Shown here piece after piece: positions 24,733 to 34,494 of a stretch of 41,339 nucleotides of DNA. Numbering within the stretch: position 1 is the stretch's first letter; each line of letters starts with the position of its first letter. The notes beneath the pieces were generated by a model. It did no database searches, was not told the DNA's origin, and saw only the letters and a program-made list of their open reading frames with translations. The position numbers and the translations under genes were made by a program. The stretch is from an uncultured Shewanella sp. Its GTDB lineage: Bacteria; Pseudomonadota; Gammaproteobacteria; Enterobacterales; Shewanellaceae. The stretch is from NCBI RefSeq assembly GCF_947501665.1, contig NZ_CANMWS010000038.1, positions 1 to 41,339 of the forward strand. The letters run 5' to 3'.

Positions 24733-26135
24733 TAGTGTTAACTTTATCTCAAATTTGTGAACATTTACGGGAAAGTTCGCATTGCAGTAAGCCTTATGAG
24801 TTAGATGCTATTCAGCTACAAGGTTCTGATATCTATATTTATCAATTGACCACAGATAGTCGTCATATTCCTAAATATGGTATGTTCGTCGCCTTGAAAG
24901 GTGACAATTTTGATGGTCACCAATTTGCTCAATCTGCGGTTGATAATGGTGCGGTGGCTTTATTAGTCGAGAAAAGACTGCCCATTAATGTTCCTCAAAT
25001 TGTGGTGCCAGATACCCAAACGGCCATGGGGGAAATAGCGGCTTTTGTTCGAGAGTTTGTGGGACCGACAAGTGTGGCAATTACCGGTTCAAATGGTAAA
25101 ACAAGCGTTAAAGAAATGGTGGCAACGATTCTATCTCAGCATCATAGTGTGAGGTATACAGCTGGTAATTTTAATAATGAAATTGGCGTACCTTTAACCT
25201 TGTTACGGCTTGAAATGGGAGATGAATTCGGCGTTTTTGAATTAGGGGCAAATCATAAGGGTGAAATTGATTATACCTCAGCATTGGTTAAGCCAAGTAT
25301 TGCTATGGTAAACAATGTGGCTTCAGCACATTTAGAAGGCTTTGGCTCATTAGCCGGTGTTGCAGCAGCGAAATCAGAAATTTTCAATCATCTTGAGCCT
25401 GATGGGATTGCGGTGATCAATGCCGATGATGATTTTGCTCAGGTGATGCACACAGCCTCAGAAAATCATCAGCAGCTGACATTTGGTATTGCACATGCTG
25501 CAGATGTGATGGCGAAATCTTTGGTGTCAGATCATTTAGGTTGTTATCGCTTTGAACTTCATTATAACGGAGATATCTGTGATATTTCCTTGCCGTTAGC
25601 GGGGCGTCATCAAGTCAGTAATGCATTGGGTGCGAGTGCGATTTGTTTAGCATTAGGTTTATCCTTAAATGATATTAAGGAGGGGTTACTTTTGCTTTCT
25701 CCTGTTAAAGGGAGAATGCAGCCAAAAACTTTAGGAAGAGTACGTGTCATTGATGACAGTTATAATGCGAACCCCAGTTCGGTCACTGCTGCAGTAAACT
25801 GGCTAGAAGAAATTGGTGGAAATACGTGTTTAGTTCTGGGCGATTTGGCTGAATTAGGGGACAATGCATCGGCTTTACATGAGCAAATTGGATTACTTGC
25901 GAAAGAACGTGGAATTCAAAACGTATTATGTGTGGGGGAGCTCACCCAAGAAACGAGTCGAGCGTTTGGTAGTGAACATTGTCTGAACATTCATCAGCTA
26001 TCACATAATTTAATCAATTATATTAATAAGTTGCCAGATGAGGTGACTGTATTAGTTAAAGGCTCTCGTAGCGCTCAAATGGAGCGTGTTGTTGAAGCCT
26101 TAACAGTTGCCTATGGGCACGGGGAGTTTGTTTAA
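24729..26135 (+). CDS. murF: UDP-MurNAc-pentapeptide synthetase MurF
   Basis: MurF adds D-Ala-D-Ala to complete the UDP-MurNAc-pentapeptide. The 468-residue product has the Mur ligase N-domain (TTDSRHIPKYGMFVALKGDN), the ATP loop GSNGKTS (120-126), FELGANHKGEIDY, and the C-domain VIDDSYNANPSSV. It starts inside the last codons of murE (ATGA) and ends in a one-base overlap with mraY (TAATG). Its D-Ala-D-Ala substrate needs a Ddl enzyme, whose gene is not in this cluster. Confidence 0.97.
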   Translation: MIVLTLSQICEHLRESSHCSKPYELDAIQLQGSDIYIYQLTTDSRHIPKYGMFVALKGDNFDGHQFAQSAVDNGAVALLVEKRLPINVPQIVVPDTQTAMGEIAAFVREFVGPTSVAITGSNGKTSVKEMVATILSQHHSVRYTAGNFNNEIGVPLTLLRLEMGDEFGVFELGANHKGEIDYTSALVKPSIAMVNNVASAHLEGFGSLAGVAAAKSEIFNHLEPDGIAVINADDDFAQVMHTASENHQQLTFGIAHAADVMAKSLVSDHLGCYRFELHYNGDICDISLPLAGRHQVSNALGASAICLALGLSLNDIKEGLLLLSPVKGRMQPKTLGRVRVIDDSYNANPSSVTAAVNWLEEIGGNTCLVLGDLAELGDNASALHEQIGLLAKERGIQNVLCVGELTQETSRAFGSEHCLNIHQLSHNLINYINKLPDEVTVLVKGSRSAQMERVVEALTVAYGHGEFV

Positions 26136-27217
26136 TGCTAGTCTATTTGACTGAGTATTTAACCCAGTTTTACAGTGGGTTCAATGTTTTCTCTTATGTC
26201 ACCTTTCGAGCCATATTGGGCTTGTTAACCGCATTATTATTCAGTTTATGGTGGGGGCCGAAAATGATCGAGCGCCTACAGTTAATGCAAATTGGTCAAG
26301 TTGTTCGCAATGACGGACCAGAATCCCACTTTAGTAAACGCGGTACGCCAACAATGGGTGGATTACTCATTTTAGGCAGTATTTTTATCAGTGTGCTGCT
26401 ATGGGGGGATTTATCGAGTCGTTATGTATGGACATTATTATTTGTTTTAGGCAGTTTCGGTCTGATTGGCTTTGTGGATGATTATAGAAAAGTTGTTCGT
26501 AAAGATCCTAAAGGTCTAATTGCAAGATGGAAATACTTTTTCCAATCTTTAGCGGCTTTACTGGTAGCAGTTTACTTATATGGCTCGGCTGAAACTGTTG
26601 GTGAGACACAACTCGTATTGCCTTTTTTCAAAGATGTGATGCCACAATTAGGTGGTTTTTTCATTCTACTCGCCTATTTTACCATTGTTGGATCCAGTAA
26701 TGCGGTGAATTTAACTGATGGGCTTGACGGCTTAGCTATCATGCCTACAGTGATGGTTTCTGCAGCTTTTGCGTTAATTGCTTATTTATCTGGCCATGCT
26801 CAATTTGCTAATTATTTGCATATTCCTTACTTACCCGGTTCGGCTGAGTTGGTGATTGTATGCACGGCAATTGTGGGCGCAGGTCTAGGGTTCTTGTGGT
26901 TTAATACCTATCCCGCACAAGTCTTTATGGGGGATGTTGGTTCACTCGCTTTGGGTGCGGCATTAGGTGTGATTGCCATTTTGGTCCGTCAGGAAATTTT
27001 ACTTGTTATTATGGGGGGAGTATTTGTTGTTGAAACCATTTCTGTCATTTTGCAAGTGGGCTCTTATAAATTACGTGGGCAGCGTATTTTCCGTATGGCG
27101 CCTATTCACCATCATTATGAATTGAAAGGTTGGCCAGAACCGAGAGTGATCGTGCGCTTTTGGATTATTTCCTTGTTTTTAGTCTTACTGGGTTTAGCGA
27201 CATTAAAGTTAAGGTAA
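26135..27217 (+). CDS. mraY: Phospho-MurNAc-pentapeptide translocase MraY
   Basis: MraY transfers phospho-MurNAc-pentapeptide to undecaprenyl phosphate, giving lipid I on the inner membrane. The 360 residues (360 in E. coli) are very hydrophobic with about ten transmembrane segments. Catalytic features are intact: the aspartate pair in FVDDYRKV (residues 115-116), NLTDGLDGLA, FMGDVGSLALG, and the histidine motif PIHHHYELKGW near the C-terminus. murD follows after ten bases. Confidence 0.98.
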   Translation: MLVYLTEYLTQFYSGFNVFSYVTFRAILGLLTALLFSLWWGPKMIERLQLMQIGQVVRNDGPESHFSKRGTPTMGGLLILGSIFISVLLWGDLSSRYVWTLLFVLGSFGLIGFVDDYRKVVRKDPKGLIARWKYFFQSLAALLVAVYLYGSAETVGETQLVLPFFKDVMPQLGGFFILLAYFTIVGSSNAVNLTDGLDGLAIMPTVMVSAAFALIAYLSGHAQFANYLHIPYLPGSAELVIVCTAIVGAGLGFLWFNTYPAQVFMGDVGSLALGAALGVIAILVRQEILLVIMGGVFVVETISVILQVGSYKLRGQRIFRMAPIHHHYELKGWPEPRVIVRFWIISLFLVLLGLATLKLR

Positions 27218-27227
27218 ACATGACAAT

Positions 27228-28589
27228 ATGAGTAAGCCGTATTCACACATAGTATTAGGGTTAGGCGCAACAGGGTTATCGGTTGTGCGTTACTTGTGCA
27301 CGCAAGGTGTGGTGCCCTTAGTCATGGATTCTCGTTTAACACCGCCCAGTGAGAGTGTACTCGCTAAAGAGTATCCCAATGTGGATTTGATCACAGGTGA
27401 ATTTGATGCTGGGGTGCTCATGCAAGCTGAGCAAATTATTATTAGCCCTGGCATTGCCTTAAGTACACCTGCAATCGCTCGCGCTATTAAGGCTGGTGTT
27501 GAGGTGGTGGGGGATGTCGAACTCTTTGCTCGAGCGCTTAATCATCAACCTGCTTGCGTCATTGGCATTACTGGCTCAAACGGGAAAACAACGGTGACGA
27601 CCTTAGTCGCTGAAATGGCTAGAGCAGCGGGGATGAGTTACTGTGTTGGGGGGAATATTGGCATTCCAGTGCTGGATTTACTCATTGAGCCTGCTGATTT
27701 ATATATTTTAGAACTTTCAAGTTTCCAATTAGAAACCACCCATAGTTTACGATGCATTGCTGCGACTTGTTTAAATATATCTGAAGATCATATGGATAGA
27801 TATTCATCGATTGAAGCATATAGACAAGTGAAGCTGAGTTTGTATGCACAAAGTAAAGCTGCTTTTTTTAATCGAAATGATATATTAACATTCACTAATG
27901 AATGGGGCGACCTCAACAGTTTTGGCTTAGATAAACCACAAGGTGATAATTGGGGATTGAGAGAAGGATATGTGGTTAAAGGCGACACACCCATTATACC
28001 AGTGAGCGATTTTGCGTTAGTGGGAAAGCACAATCAAGCAAATATTATTGCAGCCATGGCATTAGCTGATAGGGCTGGAATTGAATATGGTGCAATGAAA
28101 CAGGTTGCGAAAACATTTTTAGGGGTGACTCATCGCTGTGAGCAAGTCGGCCTTATTAATGGTGTGCGCTATATCAATGATTCTAAAGCGACGAATGTGG
28201 GAGCAACATTAGCTGCATTAGAAGGGTTAGTGTCTCTTGATGGCCATGTTATTTTGATTGCTGGTGGAGAGGGGAAAGGCGCTGACTTTACGCCTTTATC
28301 GAAAGGGTTGGCGAGGGTGAAAAGCCTTATTACCTTAGGCCGAGATGGAGATGAAATTGGTCGATTAAAAGCGGGTTATCATTCCTGTTCATCGATGCAA
28401 GAAGCCGTTACAAAAGCCAGTGAACTTGCCCAGCCGGGTGATATTGTTTTGTTATCGCCTGCGTGTGCGAGTTTGGATATGTATGAAAATTTTATGGCTC
28501 GAGGGGATGATTTTAAAGAGCGAGTGCTTAATTTGGATGAGCAAAGTATGACAAACAGTGCACTTTTTACAGAGAAGCAAGATGCGTAG
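27228..28589 (+). CDS. murD: UDP-MurNAc-L-alanine:D-glutamate ligase MurD
   Basis: MurD adds D-glutamate to UDP-MurNAc-L-Ala. The 453-residue protein has the N-terminal nucleotide-sugar-binding fold (VLGLGATGLSVV), the ATP loop GSNGKTT (116-122), LELSSFQLETT, NISEDHMDRY, and the C-terminal NDSKATNVGATLAAL and LLSPACASLDMYENF motifs. It is somewhat longer than E. coli MurD (438) because of a few extra residues at the C-terminus, which overlap the ftsW start. Confidence 0.97.
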   Translation: MSKPYSHIVLGLGATGLSVVRYLCTQGVVPLVMDSRLTPPSESVLAKEYPNVDLITGEFDAGVLMQAEQIIISPGIALSTPAIARAIKAGVEVVGDVELFARALNHQPACVIGITGSNGKTTVTTLVAEMARAAGMSYCVGGNIGIPVLDLLIEPADLYILELSSFQLETTHSLRCIAATCLNISEDHMDRYSSIEAYRQVKLSLYAQSKAAFFNRNDILTFTNEWGDLNSFGLDKPQGDNWGLREGYVVKGDTPIIPVSDFALVGKHNQANIIAAMALADRAGIEYGAMKQVAKTFLGVTHRCEQVGLINGVRYINDSKATNVGATLAALEGLVSLDGHVILIAGGEGKGADFTPLSKGLARVKSLITLGRDGDEIGRLKAGYHSCSSMQEAVTKASELAQPGDIVLLSPACASLDMYENFMARGDDFKERVLNLDEQSMTNSALFTEKQDA

Positions 28590-29793
28590 CGTCGTTAAAG
28601 GTATGCATTTATTGGGGCAAAATCTCCATTGGCCTAAATGGAATTTATTGCGTGACAATAATGATAATAACTGTTTATACGATAGAGGTTTGCTGTTCGC
28701 CATTATTGGGTTATTAGGGTTTGGTTTTGTCATGGTGATGTCAGCTTCAATGCCAGAAGCAAGGACACTCACAGGTGATCCATTTCATTTTGTCGTGAGA
28801 CAAATGATTTATCTATTGGGTTGTGTGATTATTGCTACGGTAATATTGCAAATTGAAATGCAGTATTGGCAACGTGTGAGCCCTTGGTTGTTGATGCTTG
28901 TTGGGATCATGCTGGTGTCAGTGCTAGTGGTAGGCACAACGGTTAATGGGGCAACTCGCTGGTTATCAGTAGGCCCTATAAGAATTCAAGTTGCGGAGTT
29001 AGCAAAGTTAGCTTTTGCCATTTACATGGCGGGTTACCTAGTTAGACGGCACCAAGAAATAAGAGAAAATGCGAAGGGTTTTTATAAGCCCATTGCAGTC
29101 TTTGCCGTTTATGCTTTTTTAATATTAATGCAGCCCGATTTGGGAACTGTTGTTGTGTTATTTGTGGGGACAGTTGGCCTATTATTTCTCGCGGGCGCGC
29201 GACTATTGGACTTTTTCGCCCTTATTTTAACTGGGATCTTAGCGTTTGTGGCATTAGTTTTATTAGAGCCGTACCGTATGAGGCGAGTAACGTCATTTTT
29301 AGATCCTTGGCAAGATCCTTTTGGTAGTGGTTACCAGTTAACTCAATCTCTTATGGCTTATGGGCGTGGAGATTGGTTAGGGCAAGGTTTAGGTAACAGT
29401 ATTCAGAAGCTGGAATATTTACCCGAAGCACATACCGATTTTATTTTTGCAGTCATCGGGGAAGAGTTAGGATTTATTGGCATAGTTATTGTTTTATCTG
29501 TGTTGTTATTTGTGGCGTTGAAGGCCATTAAATTAGGTAATTTATGCCTAATGATAGATAGAGCATTTGATGGTTATTTGGCTTATGGGATTGGGATCTG
29601 GTTTTGTTTTCAAACCGTAGTCAATGTGGGCGCGAGTATCGGCATATTACCAACGAAAGGGTTAACTTTGCCTTTTATTAGCTATGGAGGCAGTAGCCTT
29701 TGGGTCATGACAGCCGCCGCGATGATATTAATTCGTATTGATTATGAAAGACGTTTGAGTTCGATTCAAGCTGTACAAGGGAGAAAAGGGTGA
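28582..29793 (+). CDS. ftsW: Septal peptidoglycan glycosyltransferase FtsW
   Basis: FtsW is the SEDS-family glycan polymerase of the divisome, acting with FtsI. The 403-residue protein has about ten transmembrane segments after a cytoplasmic N-terminus. Family marks are GATRWLSVGPIRIQVAELAK, LMQPDLGTVVV, FLDPWQDPFGSGYQLTQSL and LPTKGLTLPFISYGGSSL. The frame can start at a GTG at 28558, but the ATG at 28582 lies eight bases inside murD, has AGAGAAG upstream and gives the usual length. murG overlaps the end. Confidence 0.96.
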   Translation: MRSVVKGMHLLGQNLHWPKWNLLRDNNDNNCLYDRGLLFAIIGLLGFGFVMVMSASMPEARTLTGDPFHFVVRQMIYLLGCVIIATVILQIEMQYWQRVSPWLLMLVGIMLVSVLVVGTTVNGATRWLSVGPIRIQVAELAKLAFAIYMAGYLVRRHQEIRENAKGFYKPIAVFAVYAFLILMQPDLGTVVVLFVGTVGLLFLAGARLLDFFALILTGILAFVALVLLEPYRMRRVTSFLDPWQDPFGSGYQLTQSLMAYGRGDWLGQGLGNSIQKLEYLPEAHTDFIFAVIGEELGFIGIVIVLSVLLFVALKAIKLGNLCLMIDRAFDGYLAYGIGIWFCFQTVVNVGASIGILPTKGLTLPFISYGGSSLWVMTAAAMILIRIDYERRLSSIQAVQGRKG

Positions 29794-30884
29794 TGTCGGC
29801 AACATCGATAAAGCGTATTTTGATCATGGCCGGTGGAACTGGGGGCCATGTTTTTCCTGCGCTTGCTGTTGCGAAGTATCTGGCTTTGCAAGGCTGGCAA
29901 GTGAAGTGGTTAGGGACAGCTGAGCGTATGGAGGCGCAATTAGTGCCCCAACATGGATTCGATATTGAGTTTATTGATATTAAAGGTGTAAGAGGCAATG
30001 GTATTATTCGCAAGTTAGCGGCACCATTTAAAATTATGCGTTCTATTTTACAGGCTCACAGAGTTATTCGTCACTTTAAACCTGATGTTGTGTTAGGTAT
30101 GGGAGGGTTTGCAAGTGGTCCCGGTGGCATAGCGGCAAAGTTGTCAGGTATTCCTTTAGTGTTACATGAACAAAATGCTATAGCGGGTATGACAAATAAA
30201 CTATTGTCAAAAATTGCTACCCAAGTGCTTTGTGCTTTTGAAGGGACATTTAAAACGACTGAAGCGATGACTGTGGGTAATCCCATTCGACGTGAATTAG
30301 TGGTATTGGGTGAAAATAAACAATATGCATCAGATGATTCATTGAAGTTACTAGTGGTCGGTGGCAGCCTAGGTGCAAAAGTGTTTAATGATGTCATGCC
30401 GAGTGTACTGGATAACATAGGTAAAACACACTCGATGACATTGTGGCATCAAGTAGGACGTAATAATTTAAAAACCGTTCATCATGAATACCAGCAACTA
30501 GGGTTAGAAGGTAGCGTTAAAGTTACTGAGTTTATTGATGATATGGAAGCAGCTTATGCTTGGGCCGATGTCGTGGTTTGTCGAGCAGGGGCATTAACGG
30601 TGTCAGAGCTTGCGGCCGTTGGGTTACCGAGTTTGTTAGTTCCTTACCCCCATGCTGTTGACGATCATCAAACAAAAAATGCCCAAGTGTTGGTTAAAGC
30701 GGGGGCAGCGTTTTTATTGCCTCAACCGATAGTGACAGTTGAAAAATTAACCAGTAAATTAGTATTACTCGCGACGCAAAGACAAGCCTTAAATCAAATG
30801 GGGCAAAGAGCGAGAGATGTCGCGGTTGTTGATGCAACAGAGCAAGTGGCGAATGTGTGCATTAAGCTGGCGGAAAAGGTTTGA
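29793..30884 (+). CDS. murG: UDP-GlcNAc:lipid I GlcNAc transferase MurG
   Basis: MurG adds GlcNAc to lipid I on the cytoplasmic face, producing lipid II. The 363-residue product is a GT-B glycosyltransferase with the glycine loop GGTGGH (14-19), GMGGFASGPGG, VLHEQNAIAGMTN, VVGGSLGA and the donor-site CRAGALTVSELAA. A GTG three bases earlier is in frame; the ATG at 29793 overlaps the ftsW stop as TGATG, with GGAG ten bases upstream, and is preferred. murC starts one base after its stop. Confidence 0.96.
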   Translation: MSATSIKRILIMAGGTGGHVFPALAVAKYLALQGWQVKWLGTAERMEAQLVPQHGFDIEFIDIKGVRGNGIIRKLAAPFKIMRSILQAHRVIRHFKPDVVLGMGGFASGPGGIAAKLSGIPLVLHEQNAIAGMTNKLLSKIATQVLCAFEGTFKTTEAMTVGNPIRRELVVLGENKQYASDDSLKLLVVGGSLGAKVFNDVMPSVLDNIGKTHSMTLWHQVGRNNLKTVHHEYQQLGLEGSVKVTEFIDDMEAAYAWADVVVCRAGALTVSELAAVGLPSLLVPYPHAVDDHQTKNAQVLVKAGAAFLLPQPIVTVEKLTSKLVLLATQRQALNQMGQRARDVAVVDATEQVANVCIKLAEKV

Positions 30885-30885
30885 T

Positions 30886-32349
30886 ATGAGTAGTAAAGAA
30901 CAGAAGTCTTCACAATTAAGAAGCATGATCCCTGAAATGCGACGAGTTAAGCATATTTATTTCGTTGGTATTGGCGGTGCTGGAATGGGAGGGATTGCAG
31001 AAGTCTTAGTGAATGAAGGTTACCAATTGAGTGGGTCGGATATTGCTAAAAATCCAGTAACGACTCGATTAGAATCACTTGGCGTGATTGTACATATTGG
31101 TCATGCGGCCAAGCAAGTTGAAGGTGCTGACGTTGTCGTGGTTTCTACTGCAATTGATATGGAAAATCCTGAAATTATTGCGGCTAAGGCATTAAGGATC
31201 CCCATTGTACGACGTGCAGAAATGCTGGCTGAGTTGATGCGTTATCGTCATGGTGTTGCGGTTGCAGGTACCCATGGAAAAACCACTACGACAAGTTTGA
31301 TTGCCAGTGTGTATGCTCAGGCTCAGCGTGATCCGACTTTTGTTATTGGTGGATTGCTCAATAGTGCTGGAACGAATGCGCGATTAGGCAGTAGTCGCTA
31401 TCTTATCGCTGAAGCCGATGAAAGCGATGCCAGTTTTTTACACCTTCAACCTATGGTGAGTGTTATTACCAATATTGAAGCCGATCATATGGATACTTAT
31501 GACGGAGATGTAGAAAAATTGAAAAATACATTCGTTGAATTTGTTCATAATTTACCTTTTTACGGTGTGGTTGTGGCGTGTATCGATGATCCTATCGTGC
31601 GAGATCTCTTACCTAGATTTGGTCGTAAAGTGGTGACTTATGGGTTTAGTGAGGATGCGGATGTTCAGGGAATTAACTTTAGCCAGAAAGGCTATCAAAG
31701 TCAATTCACTGTACGTAGGCAAGGTTATAATGATGTGTCTTTAAGTGTCAATTTGCCAGGCCAGCATAATGTCCTTAATGCATTAGCTACAATAGCTGTG
31801 GCTTGTGAGGATGATATTGAAGATAGTGCAATTCATAAGGCGCTTGCTGAGTTTCAAGGTATTGGCAGGCGTTTTGAACAAGTCGGTGAATTTGAAACGA
31901 ATAAAGGTTTGATTAAGTTGGTTGATGATTATGGTCATCATCCTAGTGAAGTTGCAGCAACAATTAAAGCCGCGAAACTAGGTTGGCCAGAAAAAAGAAT
32001 TGTCATGATTTATCAACCTCATAGGTTTAGTCGGACCCGTGATTTGTATGAAGATTTTGTGGATGTGTTATCGCAAGTCGACTGTTTATTATTACTTGAT
32101 GTGTACAGTGCTGGTGAATCCCCCATTGCAGGGGCCGATAGTCGTTCTCTTTGCCGCTCGATACGCCAACGTGGGCAATTAGAACCGGTTTTTATTTCAG
32201 ATAAAGCCATGCTAGAGACTTTGTTACTCGAAATGTTAGCAGATGGGGATCTGTTATTAACACAAGGTGCAGGTAATATTGGTGCGATTTCTCGAGATTT
32301 AGTACATCAATTATTAGCGTCTGCTGAAACAATGAAGACGATGAGTTAA
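30886..32349 (+). CDS. murC: UDP-MurNAc:L-alanine ligase MurC
   Basis: MurC adds L-alanine to UDP-MurNAc, the first of the four Mur ligase steps. The 487-residue protein has the N-terminal FVGIGGAGMGGIAEVL, the ATP loop GTHGKTTT (128-135), EADESDASFLHL, NIEADHMDTY and the C-domain DDYGHHPSEV. The frame is open upstream into murG, but the ATG at 30886 gives the family start. The next gene is ftsQ, 111 bp later; the ddlB that commonly lies between them is missing. Confidence 0.97.
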   Translation: MSSKEQKSSQLRSMIPEMRRVKHIYFVGIGGAGMGGIAEVLVNEGYQLSGSDIAKNPVTTRLESLGVIVHIGHAAKQVEGADVVVVSTAIDMENPEIIAAKALRIPIVRRAEMLAELMRYRHGVAVAGTHGKTTTTSLIASVYAQAQRDPTFVIGGLLNSAGTNARLGSSRYLIAEADESDASFLHLQPMVSVITNIEADHMDTYDGDVEKLKNTFVEFVHNLPFYGVVVACIDDPIVRDLLPRFGRKVVTYGFSEDADVQGINFSQKGYQSQFTVRRQGYNDVSLSVNLPGQHNVLNALATIAVACEDDIEDSAIHKALAEFQGIGRRFEQVGEFETNKGLIKLVDDYGHHPSEVAATIKAAKLGWPEKRIVMIYQPHRFSRTRDLYEDFVDVLSQVDCLLLLDVYSAGESPIAGADSRSLCRSIRQRGQLEPVFISDKAMLETLLLEMLADGDLLLTQGAGNIGAISRDLVHQLLASAETMKTMS

Positions 32350-32373
32350 TGTTTCAGGACATGTTTAGAGGCG

Positions 32374-32425
32374 CCGCTTATCGATCACCCTTTGATTCAT
32401 TCTTAAGGGACTATATAATAAGCGG
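32374..32425 (+). promoter_or_regulatory. Promoter for ftsQAZ framed by an inverted repeat
   Basis: TTGATT (32392-32397) and a consensus TATAAT (32414-32419) are 16 bases apart in the murC-ftsQ gap. The perfect eight-base repeat CCGCTTAT (32374-32381) / ATAAGCGG (32418-32425) brackets it, the right arm touching the -10. TTTTAT follows the right arm, so a weak terminator is a less likely reading. E. coli also has ftsQAZ promoters at this place, inside ddlB. Confidence 0.6.
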
Positions 32426-32460
32426 TTTTATACTAGCACAGTGAAAAAGGATTATTTTCA

Positions 32461-33228
32461 GTGTCATGGATAAATAAAAAGCAAGCATTTGATCAATATG
32501 TAAAACAAGTCAATTGGTATTTCACATTTGGCGTATTTTTTCTATTCAGTATTTTGGTCGGATTAGGCATTGCAGCAGTAAAATTAAATACTGTTATCCA
32601 TGATGCAAGTGCGTTGCCTATTGAGGCGGTGGCGATTAAAGGTGAGCGGCATTTTACCAGTGATAAGGAGATCCAAACCGCTTTGGAGAATTTAATGCAG
32701 CGAAGTTTTTTTTCTGCTGATGTGAATCAAGTTCAGAGTGCATTAGAGGCGTTACCTTGGGTTTACCAAGCATCTGTTAGGCGAGAGTGGCCTTCAAAAT
32801 TGAAGGTATATCTTATTGAACAAAAAGCCGTCGCACATTGGAATAAAACGGCTTGGCTGAATAGTCAAGGTGATGTGTTTGAAGCTCCTAAAAAGGATGG
32901 AATGACAGCATTACCGCAATTAACTGGCCCAAATGATGAAGCTAAAGAAGTGTTAGAAGCGTATCAACAAGTTAGTAAATTATTAAGTATTAATGGCTTT
33001 TTTTTAACAGATTTGAGCTTGAATCCAAGGCATGCTTGGCATGCTGTGTTAGATAACGGTATAAAGCTAGAGCTGGGAAGAGAAGATAAAATGGCGAGAA
33101 TACAAAGGTTTATTGATGTATTTCCGAAATTAGCTGAGAAAGTTAAGCAAGTGGCAACTGTTGATTTACGTTACGACACAGGACTGGCCGTGGGGTGGGA
33201 AGATGCACATAAGAGAGCCGTGAATTAA
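32461..33228 (+). CDS. ftsQ: Cell division protein FtsQ
   Basis: FtsQ is a bitopic membrane protein that links early and late divisome parts by binding FtsB/FtsL. The 255 residues comprise a cytoplasmic tail, a transmembrane segment (about 20-41, WYFTFGVFFLFSILVGLGIA), a POTRA domain (LPIEAVAIKGERHFTSDKEI) and the beta domain (VREWPSKLKV-like RREWPSKLKVYLIEQKAVAHW; VDLRYDTGLAVGW). It starts with GTG, AAGGA ten bases before. Its stop overlaps the ftsA start (TAATG). Confidence 0.95.
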   Translation: MSWINKKQAFDQYVKQVNWYFTFGVFFLFSILVGLGIAAVKLNTVIHDASALPIEAVAIKGERHFTSDKEIQTALENLMQRSFFSADVNQVQSALEALPWVYQASVRREWPSKLKVYLIEQKAVAHWNKTAWLNSQGDVFEAPKKDGMTALPQLTGPNDEAKEVLEAYQQVSKLLSINGFFLTDLSLNPRHAWHAVLDNGIKLELGREDKMARIQRFIDVFPKLAEKVKQVATVDLRYDTGLAVGWEDAHKRAVN

Positions 33229-34463
33229 TGACCAAAAATCAAGATAGAAATCTGATCGTTGGATTAGACATAGGGACATCAAAGGTCGCAGTTATTATCG
33301 GCGAAGTCTTACCTGATGGTGAAATTAGCATTGTGGGTCTAGGAAGTCATGTTTCCAGAGGAATGGACAAAGGAGGTGTGAATGATCTTGACTCTATTGT
33401 GCGTAGTGTACAAAGAGCGCTCGATCAAGCTGAATTAATGGCTGATTGCCAGGTTTCTTCAGTTTATTTAGGCATCTCAGGTAAGCATATTGAATGCCAA
33501 AATGAAAATGGCATGGTGTCTATTAATGATGAAGAAGTGACACAAGACGATGTTGACAATGTGATCCATACCGCTCGTTCTGTCAAAATTCCCACAGAAA
33601 GGCGTATTTTACATGTGCTTCCCCAGGAGTATGCCATTGACGTACAAGACGGAATAAGAAGCCCCATTGGCATGTCTGGAATGCGGATGGAAGCCAAAGT
33701 GCATATTGTGACTTGTGCTAACGATATGGCAAAGAACATTATAAAAAGTGTCGAACGCTGTGGATTAAAAGTCGATGATTTAGTCTTTACTGCAATCGCT
33801 TCAGCTGATGCGGTATTAACGGATGATGAGAAAGATTTAGGGGTATGTTTAGTCGATATGGGGGGCGGAACAACCGATATTGCGGTTTACACTAATGGCG
33901 CCCTACGTCACTGTGCTGTGGTTCCTGTTGCAGGAAATCAAGTGACCAATGATATCGCTAAAATATTTAGAACACCTTTATCTCATGCCGAACAAATTAA
34001 AGTTAAACATGCAAGTGCAAGAAGTTCCATGGTGAGTCGAGAAGACAGCATTGAAGTCCCTTCAGTGGGAGGACGTCCTTCACGCAGTATGTCGAGACAT
34101 ACCTTAGCAGAAGTAGTAGAGCCGAGATACCAAGAGTTGTTTGAATTGGTATTAACACAGTTACGAGACTCAGGCCTGGAAGATCAGGTTGCAGCGGGGA
34201 TCGTGTTAACAGGAGGGACGGCATCAATAGAAGGGGCGGTAGACATTGCTGAAGCCACATTTGGTATGCCGGTGCGCATGGCGCAGCCATTACCGGTAAA
34301 AGGCTTGTATGAATATGTTGATGACCCTATCTATTCAACTGGAGTTGGTTTGTTGCATTATGGCGCACGTCGGATAATTGAACGTCAGTTCGAGCGTCCA
34401 GAACGCCAAGGGGTTTCCAGTTTTTGGGCTCGAATCCAAAGCTGGTTTAAAGGTGAGTTTTAG
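33228..34463 (+). CDS. ftsA: Cell division protein FtsA
   Basis: FtsA is an actin-like ATPase that ties FtsZ filaments to the membrane. The 411 residues include the phosphate-1 loop VGLDIGTSKVAVIIGE, the 1C domain region (LGISGKHIECQNENGM), phosphate-2 VCLVDMGGGTTDIAVY, the adenosine motif GIVLTGGTASIEG, and a C-terminal amphipathic helix (SSFWARIQSWFKGEF) that inserts in the membrane. It begins within the ftsQ stop and ends 31 bases before ftsZ. Confidence 0.97.
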   Translation: MTKNQDRNLIVGLDIGTSKVAVIIGEVLPDGEISIVGLGSHVSRGMDKGGVNDLDSIVRSVQRALDQAELMADCQVSSVYLGISGKHIECQNENGMVSINDEEVTQDDVDNVIHTARSVKIPTERRILHVLPQEYAIDVQDGIRSPIGMSGMRMEAKVHIVTCANDMAKNIIKSVERCGLKVDDLVFTAIASADAVLTDDEKDLGVCLVDMGGGTTDIAVYTNGALRHCAVVPVAGNQVTNDIAKIFRTPLSHAEQIKVKHASARSSMVSREDSIEVPSVGGRPSRSMSRHTLAEVVEPRYQELFELVLTQLRDSGLEDQVAAGIVLTGGTASIEGAVDIAEATFGMPVRMAQPLPVKGLYEYVDDPIYSTGVGLLHYGARRIIERQFERPERQGVSSFWARIQSWFKGEF

Positions 34464-34494
34464 TTTTTAACGCATGCATAACGGAGAGAAGGCC

